Of a DNA stretch of 64,000 bases, positions 53,719-62,339 are shown in pieces. The notes below the pieces were generated by a model that saw only the letters and a program-made list of their open reading frames with translations, ran no database searches and was not told the DNA's origin. This DNA comes from Sphingobacterium sp. LZ7M1 (lineage in GTDB: Bacteria; Bacteroidota; Bacteroidia; Sphingobacteriales; Sphingobacteriaceae). Each line of letters opens with the position of its first letter. Position 1 is the stretch's first letter. The translations under genes and the position numbers were made by a program. The DNA lies in NCBI RefSeq assembly GCF_024296865.1, contig NZ_CP101134.1, forward strand, positions 620,001-684,000, read 5' to 3'.

Positions 53719-56124
53719 TTACTCATCCCTCAAGCTATCCACCGGATTGGCCTTGGCCGCTTTCAAGGATTGGAAACTCATCGTCAAGAAGGCAATAACA
53801 ACAGTAGCCAGTGCCGGAATTACAAACATCCACCAAGATATTTCAATTTTATAGGCAAAATCATCTAACCACTTATTGGACGCCCACCAAGCAATTGGTG
53901 AAGCAATCAAAATGGAAATTAAGACCAGCTTGATATAATCTTTTGAAAGCAAGCCAACGATTCCAGAAATGGAACTTCCCAATACTTTACGGATCCCTAT
54001 TTCTTTCGTTCGTTGAGCGGTAGAAATAGTCACCAAACCAATTAACCCGAGGCAACTCAATAAGATGGTAACCCCTGTAGAAAGGTTGATGATTTTAGAA
54101 AACTTATGGTCCGCCTCGTACAGTTGACGGATATTCTCATCGTAAAATTTATAGGCAAATGGAGCATTTGGATATATATTCTTCCATTCTTTTTCGATTG
54201 TCTCCAAAGAAGATTTCCAAGTTTTTGGATCAGCATGTAGTTTGACGGATATGTATTGGAGCTGACCTCTAAATTTAGTAGTCAACATAGCTACCCCTTC
54301 TTTTTCGGTATGAAAAGATTTGCTGGTATAGTTTGAGGTAATACCTGTAATCGTTCTGTCCTTACCATAGGCACTTACGGCTTTTCCAATCGCTTCTTCA
54401 GGACTTTTGAAGCCCATTTCTTCGATAGCTAATTCATTTAGGATGATTCCTGAACTGGTATCTGCCAATGTCATATTTCTTCCGGCAAGCAACTTAATCC
54501 CATAAACATCTAAATAGTCTTTGTCTACAAACTTGAAAGGCACATTCACTTTCACTACTCCAGTGTCCGCTGTGGAAGAAACAAAGTTCCCCCAATGGTT
54601 ATTGGACAATGGTAAATGGCCTAGGGCCACCCCAGCAACCTGACTAAGTTTTAACAAAGCATCCTTAAATACATAAGGGTCGACATCAGCATTTTGATCG
54701 ACCTTATAAGGTAATTGCATTGTAATCAATGCTTGATGGTTAAACCCAAGGTCTGAAGTCATGGTATGTTTCATTTGCATCCCCATGATAAAGGTGGAAA
54801 CAACAAAGCCCTGTGCAATGACAAATTGAAATATGATCAATACCTTTCTGATGGAAATGCTTCCAACCGATAATTTTCCAATTCCTTTCATCTTGATGAC
54901 CTCAGAGATCTGAACCTTGTTGATCAGGTAAGCAGGATAAAGGCTCGAAGCAATGCTAATGAAAATGACTAAGCCTACTATGAAGATACTTACTGGCAAA
55001 ATATCTGAAAATGAATTCAGGTTTGCTGGTAAATAAGAGGCAAATGCTTTTTCGAATATTTTGGTTAAGGGCCAAGATAGAAATAGAGCGAACAGACTAA
55101 TGAAAAATGTTTCCAGCAAAAATGATTTGGTGACATCAAAAGGTTGTTCGCCTAATGTTTTGCGGATGCCAATTTCCTTGGCTCGATAAGGTACTTGAGC
55201 TGTAGTCAGATTGATATAGTTGATGGTCGCTAATAAGAGTAAAAATATTCCTATTCCGATGAATCCATAAACTACTTTAATATTCGAACTGTTCTGAAGG
55301 TTCTTGTCAAAATGTACATCGGCAAGAGGAGTTACACCAGCTCTGGCCTTGGTATTCATTTCAGCGAATTCCGTTTTGGCCATTTCATGGATTTTCTTGC
55401 TGACTTCTTTCACGAAGGCATCCCTATTGTTTGGCGACTTTAATTTAACAAATAAAGTGATATCAGACATAAAGGAAACCCAGAGGTCTGAATTCCAATT
55501 TCTGTCCGATATCTTTACAAATTCCTTTGCCAAAAAGCTACTTGGACTTTCCAGATCTTTTACGACTCCAGAAACAGAAAAGAGTGTCGTGTCATACATT
55601 AATGTTTTTCCAACAACTTCTTTGGGATCCATATTTGGGAAATATTGATTCGCCCTACTGCTGGTTAGTATGACCTCATCTGGGTGCTGTAAAGCTTTAT
55701 TGGGATTTCCAGCCAACCATTCATAAGGAACCATTTTGAAATAATCACTCGTAGTTTCAATGATGTTCTCTTGATCTTCAATTGTAAAACTCTCCTTGGA
55801 GTCCGAACTGTTCCTGATTTTTGGATAATACCTCCTATTGACCGGAACCGAAAGCTCTACACTCGAAAGGTTCTCTTTAATATATCTGGCTAATGGAGTT
55901 GGAACCCCATCAAACCGATCAGTAGAACCTACCTCATCGAAAACCCCATATACCTTGAATATTTTCTCCCCTTCAGCATGGTTCTTGTCAAAACTCAATT
56001 CGTAGTTCACCAGCCTAAAAACGATCCAACAGGCACTGATCCCAATGGCCAAGCCTATAATATTCAGGAAGGTAAATAACTTATTCTTCCATAATTTCCT
56101 AAAAATCAAATTCAAGTTCTTCAT
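53719..56124 (-). CDS. MacB/FtsX-type ABC permease (paralogue 2)
   Basis: An 801-residue permease with the same layout: helix ~15-36, periplasmic domain to ~275, FtsX helices ~285-430 with YRAKEIGIRKTLGEQPFDV, second periplasmic domain, and terminal core with TKEIGIRKVLGSSISGI, ending ANPVDSLRDE. The conserved IGIRK(V/T)LG motif before each core is the cytoplasmic coupling helix region. Downstream spacer is almost a copy of the one after paralogue 1. Confidence 0.92.
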   Translation of the reverse strand: MKNLNLIFRKLWKNKLFTFLNIIGLAIGISACWIVFRLVNYELSFDKNHAEGEKIFKVYGVFDEVGSTDRFDGVPTPLARYIKENLSSVELSVPVNRRYYPKIRNSSDSKESFTIEDQENIIETTSDYFKMVPYEWLAGNPNKALQHPDEVILTSSRANQYFPNMDPKEVVGKTLMYDTTLFSVSGVVKDLESPSSFLAKEFVKISDRNWNSDLWVSFMSDITLFVKLKSPNNRDAFVKEVSKKIHEMAKTEFAEMNTKARAGVTPLADVHFDKNLQNSSNIKVVYGFIGIGIFLLLLATINYINLTTAQVPYRAKEIGIRKTLGEQPFDVTKSFLLETFFISLFALFLSWPLTKIFEKAFASYLPANLNSFSDILPVSIFIVGLVIFISIASSLYPAYLINKVQISEVIKMKGIGKLSVGSISIRKVLIIFQFVIAQGFVVSTFIMGMQMKHTMTSDLGFNHQALITMQLPYKVDQNADVDPYVFKDALLKLSQVAGVALGHLPLSNNHWGNFVSSTADTGVVKVNVPFKFVDKDYLDVYGIKLLAGRNMTLADTSSGIILNELAIEEMGFKSPEEAIGKAVSAYGKDRTITGITSNYTSKSFHTEKEGVAMLTTKFRGQLQYISVKLHADPKTWKSSLETIEKEWKNIYPNAPFAYKFYDENIRQLYEADHKFSKIINLSTGVTILLSCLGLIGLVTISTAQRTKEIGIRKVLGSSISGIVGLLSKDYIKLVLISILIASPIAWWASNKWLDDFAYKIEISWWMFVIPALATVVIAFLTMSFQSLKAAKANPVDSLRDE

Positions 56125-56222
56125 AATCTTTGCTAAATCAAAAAGTAATTTATTTATTCGCTTTTATAACCTTTCCACTCTCTCAAATCTCAAATCCATT
56201 CAAGGGCAAAGCCCTTGAATAA

Positions 56223-58613
56223 TCATTCATCCTTCAAACTGTCCACCGGATTTGCCCTTGCTGCCTTAAACGCCTGGCCTCCAATGGTCATAAATGAAAT
56301 CATGAGGGTAATCAAACCAGCAGCAAAGAATATCCACCATTCAATATGGATATGGTAAACAAAGTTGCTGAGCCATTTATCCATGGCCCAATACCCTAAT
56401 GGAATAGCAATTATAAATGCCAAGACTACCAATTTTATGAAATCAGAAGTCAATAGAGCCACCAGTTTACTTACCGAAGCACCCAACACCTTTCTGATAC
56501 CAATCTCTTTAACGCGTTGCTGTGCTGTATAGGCAGATATTGCAAAGAGACCGATACAAGCAATTACTATGGTGACTAAGGCAAAGAGTTGCATAATCTT
56601 GGTGGTTTGTTGCTCTTGTTTGTAAAGTGCAGCATAATCATCATCCAAGAAATGATAATTAAAGGTGGTATTAGGTAATATTTTGTTAAAGGCTACCTGT
56701 ATATCCTGTAAAGCTTGAGTCGTATTGGCACCTGCATTTATCTTTACAAAAACATTCCCAAAATAGCTGTATTCAGGAAATAACGCTACTGGTCGAACTT
56801 CTTCTTTCAATGAAGCAAAGTTGAAATTGTCTACCACTGCCTTCACAGGTCCCCTTCTTCCATTAATATTGACGGTCTTCCCGATTGCTTCCTCTGGAGT
56901 CCACCCAATTCTTTCTGCCGCCATTTTATTGATGATGATGGCTACAGATCGCGTAGCAGAAGTGTCCTTAGCTTTGATGATATCCGTTTCGTTCAATGGT
57001 TCCCCAGCGAGAATTGGAATTTCAAAAGTCGACAAAAAGTCTCGTTCGATCGGCAATGCCGTAATATCCATGTTGAAGTTTGGATTCTTGCCTTCAGAGG
57101 TTTCCAAAGAATAACCACCCTGCACATTGACAGGCGAATCATAAGAGGCCGAAATACTTTTGATGGATCCGATGTTCTTAAGTTCATTTTTCAAGTTTTC
57201 CACCCCTGTAGATTGTAATACGTCTCCATCCAAAACAACAATCTGAGAACGGTTCAGGCCAGTATCCATGGTCTGGATAAATTGCATCTGCCTATAGGCA
57301 AACAAAGTACAGATCACTAAAAATATCGAAATGCAATATTGGAAGGTTATCAAAATCTTGGCAATTGAAAACTTTGTCTTACTCGACTTTAGTTGACCCT
57401 TGATGACGCTGATAGGTTTGAATTGTGCAATGACCCATGCTGGCCAACCTGATGCAATAAAATTCAATACAACGAAGAAGGTTAATACAGCAAAATAGAA
57501 AGACGGATTTGACCATAGTTCGAGTTTCATGGGAACACCTAAATATACGCTGAATACAGGTAATAATATCCAAGCAAGCAGAAGCCCCAACAGTAAAGCT
57601 ATTCCAACCATCATTCCACCTTCCACAATAAATTGATTGAAAATTCCCTTTTTGTGAGCACCAATGACTTTTCGAACGGCGATCTCTTTAGCCCTCTCCG
57701 TAGCATGGGCTAGGGATAGATTGGTAAAGTTTACCGCCGAGATCAGTAGGAGGGCAGCTGCTAAGAAGCCGAAGATATACAGGTACAATAGGTTTCCTGA
57801 ACCAGCTGCTTTGGAATGTAAGTGCACTGTTTCTATGTTTTCAAGATTGATCTTAATGGTATAACCCGCATCATATTGCTCTTTCAGTTGATGCTTCATA
57901 AAGGCATCTACCTTTTCCTGTAATGCCTGCTGATTGACATTCGCTTTCAACAAAACAAAAGTGATGTCATTTGCTGATCCCCATTGAGGTTCTTGTTGGT
58001 ATCTCTTCAAGCCTTTGTTTGATAGCAAAGCAGAAAACTTGATTTCGGTATAGGTTGGTAAATCCTCGATGACCGCTGTTATGGTCCAAGGTGATTTATC
58101 GATCATAATCGTTTTACCAATAGCATTTTCATTCGAAAAATACTTCTTAGCCAACGATTCAGTCAATACAATATCATTCGGATTCGATAGTGCAGCATTT
58201 ACATTTCCTGAAAGGACCTTATAATCTAAGACTTTTAAAAAATCCTCATCCACATATTTTAGACCAGACTCTTTAATTGATTCCGAGCCATTTTCGATCA
58301 AGGCAGCATTATTGTAAGTATACATCCTGACGGCTTTCTCGATTTCAGGAAATTCCTTTGCAAAGACCGGAGCTACAGCCGTGGGAGTTACCCTCCAATA
58401 GGTGAATTCAGCATCTTCCGGAGATTTCACTGAAGAAGTAACCAGCGAAACCCGATCCGAATTGGATAGATATCGATCATAACTCAACTCATGGTAAACA
58501 TAGGCCAACAACAATAAAAAACAGGTTATCCCCAATGCTAAACTGGCAATATTGATAATCGAAAAACCCTTGTTTTTGCGAATGTTCCGAAAAGCTATCT
58601 TTAGATTATTCAT
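56223..58613 (-). CDS. MacB/FtsX-type ABC permease (paralogue 3)
   Basis: A 796-residue permease: helix ~17-38, periplasmic domain, FtsX core with ATERAKEIAVRKVIGAHKKG (~305-325), second periplasmic domain, and last core with QRVKEIGIRKVLGASVSKL, ending NPVDSLKDE. It is the first gene downstream of the sigma-54-like promoter and tandem palindromes at 58687-58791, and may be co-transcribed with paralogues 2 and 1 and the ATPase. Confidence 0.92.
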   Translation of the reverse strand: MNNLKIAFRNIRKNKGFSIINIASLALGITCFLLLLAYVYHELSYDRYLSNSDRVSLVTSSVKSPEDAEFTYWRVTPTAVAPVFAKEFPEIEKAVRMYTYNNAALIENGSESIKESGLKYVDEDFLKVLDYKVLSGNVNAALSNPNDIVLTESLAKKYFSNENAIGKTIMIDKSPWTITAVIEDLPTYTEIKFSALLSNKGLKRYQQEPQWGSANDITFVLLKANVNQQALQEKVDAFMKHQLKEQYDAGYTIKINLENIETVHLHSKAAGSGNLLYLYIFGFLAAALLLISAVNFTNLSLAHATERAKEIAVRKVIGAHKKGIFNQFIVEGGMMVGIALLLGLLLAWILLPVFSVYLGVPMKLELWSNPSFYFAVLTFFVVLNFIASGWPAWVIAQFKPISVIKGQLKSSKTKFSIAKILITFQYCISIFLVICTLFAYRQMQFIQTMDTGLNRSQIVVLDGDVLQSTGVENLKNELKNIGSIKSISASYDSPVNVQGGYSLETSEGKNPNFNMDITALPIERDFLSTFEIPILAGEPLNETDIIKAKDTSATRSVAIIINKMAAERIGWTPEEAIGKTVNINGRRGPVKAVVDNFNFASLKEEVRPVALFPEYSYFGNVFVKINAGANTTQALQDIQVAFNKILPNTTFNYHFLDDDYAALYKQEQQTTKIMQLFALVTIVIACIGLFAISAYTAQQRVKEIGIRKVLGASVSKLVALLTSDFIKLVVLAFIIAIPLGYWAMDKWLSNFVYHIHIEWWIFFAAGLITLMISFMTIGGQAFKAARANPVDSLKDE

Positions 58614-58686
58614 GCTAATATTGGTAATGTGTTTCCCTTCGAGTAAATGCCTAATTGCATTGAGCTATTTACCCGCTGAATTAAAA

Positions 58687-58702
58687 TACAATACATTTGC
58701 CA
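58687..58702 (-). promoter_or_regulatory. sigma-54-like -24/-12 element
   Basis: Minus strand TGGCAAATGTATTGTA matches the sigma-54 consensus TGGCACr-N4-TTGCw at all but two positions (A for C in the -24 box, T for C in the -12 box). Predicted start ~58676, leaving a ~63-nt leader to paralogue 3. The -12 deviation weakens the call; the upstream palindromes strengthen it. Confidence 0.5.
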
Positions 58703-58756
58703 TTAATGTAAAGCATTGAAAAACAGATTAATGCAATTGTTTAGGGTGTTTGACAT

Positions 58757-58791
58757 GTTCGATATCGAACGCTTTTTGTTCGGTACTGAAC
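58757..58791. promoter_or_regulatory. tandem palindromes, probable enhancer sites
   Basis: GTTCGATATCGAAC (58757-58770, perfect) and GTTCGGTACTGAAC (58778-58791, one mismatched pair) share GTTC-N6-GAAC. Centres are 21 bp apart (two helical turns) and ~88 and ~109 bp upstream of the predicted start, fitting a sigma-54 activator dimer pair. Confidence 0.6.
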
Positions 58792-58894
58792 GGTTGCGGG
58801 ATAATTGTCAGCAGACACAAGACACTGAAAAGAAGAAATTATTCAAAGGGGGTATTTCTTGAATAATTCCGTTATATCGCTCAATTGCCAATTT

Positions 58895-59380
58895 AACCCC
58901 TAAAGGGGTAGTACAGCGGACTAAATCTTTGCTAAAATATTTTCACCCCTACAGGGTGATAGGGGTCATATTTTTTAACACCTTGGAAAACCCCATTCGG
59001 GGTTTAATTATTTTAGAAAATGATAGAATTGAATGATTACCCCTTTAGGGGTTCAATCCGGATTCCGGTAGTTTAAGTGTCTAATACCAATTCAACCCCT
59101 AAAGGGGTAGTACAGCTAAAAAATCCTTGCTAAAATAATTTCACCCTTACAGGGTGATATGTGCACTATATTTTTAATACCTTGGAAAACCCCATTAGGG
59201 GTTTAATTATTTTAGAAAATGATGGAATTGAAGGATTACCCCTTTAGGGGTTCAATTATGGATTCCGGTAGATTATTGACCTATTATCCATTCAACCCTT
59301 AAAGGGGTAGTACAGCGGACTAAATCTTTGCTAAAATAATTTCACCCCTACAGGGTGATATGTGCATTTTATATTTTTAT
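58895..59380. repeat. 199-200-bp tandem array, 2.4 copies
   Basis: Copies start AACCCCTAAAGGGGTAGTAC at 58895 and 59094, and a third (AACCCTTAAAGG) at 59294. Each unit carries several hairpins: AACCCCTAAAGGGGT, CACCCCTACAGGGTG, AACCCCATTAGGGGTT and ACCCCTTTAGGGGT, joined by GCTAAAATAATTTC and TTAATTATTTTAG. It lies between permease paralogues 3 and 4. The rest of 58614-58894 holds the promoter elements and an AATTATTCAA-N12-TTGAATAATT hairpin (~58839-58870). Confidence 0.85.
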
Positions 59381-59396
59381 GATGGAAATAAGATAT

Positions 59397-59671
59397 TATC
59401 AATCTTGGGGTCTTCCCAAATCTTGGCTGATCCTCTCATCCCGTACCCTGAGCTGCGTCGAAGGGCATCCTGGTTCAAATCCAAAATCTTGGCCCATCCT
59501 CCAATCCTTTCCATCCTGGTTCAAATCCAAAATCTTGGCCCATCCTCCAATCCTTTCCATCCTGGTTCAAATCCAAAATCTTGGCCCATCCTCCAATCCT
59601 TTCCATCCTGGTTCATTTCCAAATCTTGGCCCATCCTCCCATCCCTTTCATCCTGGTTCAAACTCTAACCC
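59397..59671 (-). repeat. 45-46-bp strand-asymmetric repeat array (locus F)
   Basis: Unit starts (AATCTTGG) at 59485, 59531, 59577 and 59622, period 46/46/45, with degenerate units upstream from 59401. Each ends in CATCCTGGTTCA. The G-rich strand is minus. One unit is interrupted by CCCTGAGCTGCGTCGAAGGG (59446-59465). The pyrimidine strand stays open in two frames, giving PILSILV/HPGS-type repeats that are not plausible proteins. Confidence 0.92.
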
Positions 59672-59746
59672 CTGTTAATAATTCCATCCCCACTAAAAGC
59701 CATCGGTCTAAATACTAAATACTTAATACTAAATACTTGAAAAAAA

Positions 59747-62194
59747 TCACTCATCCTTCAAGCTATTGACAGGATTGATCCTTCCAATCCTAAGAGCATG
59801 ATAACAAATGGTGCAGAAAGCAATAAACAGGCTTATACCACCAGCTGCTAAAAACACCCATGGCTTAATATCAATTCTATAGCTAAAATCTTTCAACCAA
59901 TTGTTCATTGCCCACCATGCAATTGGTGAAGCGATGATAATGGCAATAAAAACCAGTTTTATAAAATCTGTAGAAAGCAATTTGATAATTCCTGGAAGGC
60001 TTGCACCTAATACTTTTCGGATACCGATTTCTTTTGTCCGCTGTTGAGTGACAAATGCTGCCAAGCCAAACAATCCCAAGCAGGCAATAAAAATGGCGAA
60101 CAGGGCGAAGGTTGAAACGATCGCTTGAGTGCGTTGAACGTCAGCATAGAGATTCTCAAATCCTTCATCTAAGAAAGTATATTGAATTTTCTGATTTGGA
60201 GAGAAACTGTTCCAAACTTTATTGATTTCTGCAAGGGTCTGTTCGAGGTTATTCGTATTAAGCTTGATGGAAATCATATTAGGACTACCACCTATCATCA
60301 ATGCCAATGGTTTTACCGCCTCGCCTTTCATATCGCCAAAAATAAAATCTTCAACCACCCCGATGATGGTAAAGGTTGCGAAATTCCGGATCTTGGCTCC
60401 GATGGGATTGGTTATGCCGAGTTCCCTAACCATGCTTTGGTTGACGACGACTGCTGTTGAGTCGGTTGGCATCTCCATATTAAAATTCCTGCCTTCAATC
60501 AGTTTGATACCAAATGTCTTTAGGTAATCTACATCGACCAACCAATTTTGCCCGCCAATTCCTACATCCTCATTCTGCCTGCCATCGATCCAATAGGCAT
60601 TGCCATTCCGTCTTACCCCATCCATCATGACCGGTAAATAATCACCAACCGAAACCGAGGAAACAGTCGAAATACCTTTCAGTTCCTCTTTCATCGCTTT
60701 TTGCTTTCCATCCCAAGTTCCTGTCCCGCGTAAAACCAAGACCTGTTCCTTATTAAAACCTAAATCTTTGTGGAGAATATATTTTACCTGTTGATTGATG
60801 ATTAATGTTCCTATGATCAGGATTATTGATGTAGAAAATTGAAAGACCACCAATCCATTTCTAAACCAGTTGTTCCCAGATTTTAGATTGAGTTTTCCTT
60901 TGAGAACGGCAATTGGTTTAAAGGAAGAAAGATATAGGGCAGGATAAACACCCGAAATGATGCCTATAAAACATCCAAAGAATAAGAGTGAAGGAATATA
61001 AACTAAATTCTTCCATGGGAAAGTCAAAGATTTGCCAGCTATGCCATTAAAATAAGGCAATAAAAGATAAGCAATGGCGATGGCAATCAATATCGAAATT
61101 AGGGAATATAATAACGATTCAGTAATAAACTGCCAAATCAGTGAACTGCGGTCAGAACCAATCGTTTTTCTTACACCAACCTCCTTAGCACGCGTATTTG
61201 CATTGGCAGTGGAAAGATTGATGAAATTGATGATGGCAATAATCAATATTAAAGCTGCTATTCCGGCAAAGATGTAGACCAATTGGGCATCACCTCGATT
61301 CTGGTTTTCAATCTTGTTATTTTGGATCCCTTTTGAATGCAAGTGAATATCTTTCAACGGCTGTAAGGTCATTTTCGCAGACTTCCATATTTCTTCATTG
61401 ACCGCCATTCCTGCCTGTACTACGGCTGGTCGATAATGATCATCAATATAGGATCTGGTTAGTTTTTTCTCTAGTTGAGTAATATCAGTTCCATCTTTTA
61501 CTTTGAAATAGGTCGAATAATTGGAAGCTAACCAGTTCTGTTTCTCCCCAGGGTAAGGTTCATGACCACTTAAGGTCATAAAGAAATCAAAGCCGTAAAA
61601 GTTCGAGTTGGTTGGGATATCATCGATTACAGCGGTTATGCTATAGCCCTTGGATTTATCATTATTTAGATAAATAATCTTTCCAATAGGATCTCCTTTG
61701 AATAACTTCTCAGCCTTACTTTTGGTAATGACAATCGTATTGGGATTATCCAAAGCATGATTTAAGGTGCCAAAAACCGTTTCCATCCGAAACATGTCCA
61801 TTATGCCTTGATCGACAAAACAAAACCCTTCCTCGCTAAAGAGTTCCGGATTTTCATTGGTAGCAACCTGATTACTGCCTGCACCAAAAAGCGGATTCGA
61901 TAATACGCGACCAAAAGCAGTAATTTCAGGGAACTCCTCCTTCAATTCAGGCCCAGCAGGAGCCGGCATAGAAACGCCCTTCTGTACCACATTATCCCTT
62001 GTAATTACTCCTACAACCCTGAATATCTGATTAGAGTCCTTATAGAATTTATCATAACTCAATTCATGCTGTATATAAAGCACAATCAATAAGCAAATAG
62101 CCATGCTAAATGCAAATCCCCCAATCTTGATTATGGAATAAAACCTCTGATTCTTGAGGTTCCTCCAAGCGATTTTTATATTGTTTTGAAACAT
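59747..62194 (-). CDS. MacB/FtsX-type ABC permease (paralogue 4)
   Basis: An 815-residue permease of the same layout: N-terminal helix (~22-43), periplasmic domain, FtsX core with NTRAKEVGVRKTIGSDRSSLI (~335-355), second periplasmic domain, final core with QRTKEIGIRKVLGASLPGI, ending NPVNSLKDE. Separated from paralogue 3 by 1.1 kb of repeats and from paralogue 5 by 145 bp containing two AGTATTTAGTA stretches. Substrate unknown. Confidence 0.92.
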   Translation of the reverse strand: MFQNNIKIAWRNLKNQRFYSIIKIGGFAFSMAICLLIVLYIQHELSYDKFYKDSNQIFRVVGVITRDNVVQKGVSMPAPAGPELKEEFPEITAFGRVLSNPLFGAGSNQVATNENPELFSEEGFCFVDQGIMDMFRMETVFGTLNHALDNPNTIVITKSKAEKLFKGDPIGKIIYLNNDKSKGYSITAVIDDIPTNSNFYGFDFFMTLSGHEPYPGEKQNWLASNYSTYFKVKDGTDITQLEKKLTRSYIDDHYRPAVVQAGMAVNEEIWKSAKMTLQPLKDIHLHSKGIQNNKIENQNRGDAQLVYIFAGIAALILIIAIINFINLSTANANTRAKEVGVRKTIGSDRSSLIWQFITESLLYSLISILIAIAIAYLLLPYFNGIAGKSLTFPWKNLVYIPSLLFFGCFIGIISGVYPALYLSSFKPIAVLKGKLNLKSGNNWFRNGLVVFQFSTSIILIIGTLIINQQVKYILHKDLGFNKEQVLVLRGTGTWDGKQKAMKEELKGISTVSSVSVGDYLPVMMDGVRRNGNAYWIDGRQNEDVGIGGQNWLVDVDYLKTFGIKLIEGRNFNMEMPTDSTAVVVNQSMVRELGITNPIGAKIRNFATFTIIGVVEDFIFGDMKGEAVKPLALMIGGSPNMISIKLNTNNLEQTLAEINKVWNSFSPNQKIQYTFLDEGFENLYADVQRTQAIVSTFALFAIFIACLGLFGLAAFVTQQRTKEIGIRKVLGASLPGIIKLLSTDFIKLVFIAIIIASPIAWWAMNNWLKDFSYRIDIKPWVFLAAGGISLFIAFCTICYHALRIGRINPVNSLKDE

Positions 62195-62339
62195 TTTTTT
62201 CTTAGTATTTAGTAGCTAGTATTTAGTATTAAGACTCGCATGTATCAATTATATTTACGTTTTAGAAATTTTAAGTTCAGTTTTATAGACTCCATAGGTC
62301 TAAATACTAAATACTTAATACTAAATACTTTAAAAAGAA

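Noticed and set aside
58692..58699. TACATTTG -7 box on the plus strand
   Set aside because: No gene follows on the plus strand; it is part of the sigma-54-like element read on the other strand.
58895..59380. Integron cassette array
   Set aside because: No integrase, no attC-like sites or cassette genes between the units.
59397..59671. CRISPR array
   Set aside because: Units are directly adjacent, without unique spacers, and no cas genes are present.
59355..59678. Two overlapping ~100-codon frames
   Set aside because: Open because the pyrimidine-rich repeat lacks stops; translations are repeat artefacts.
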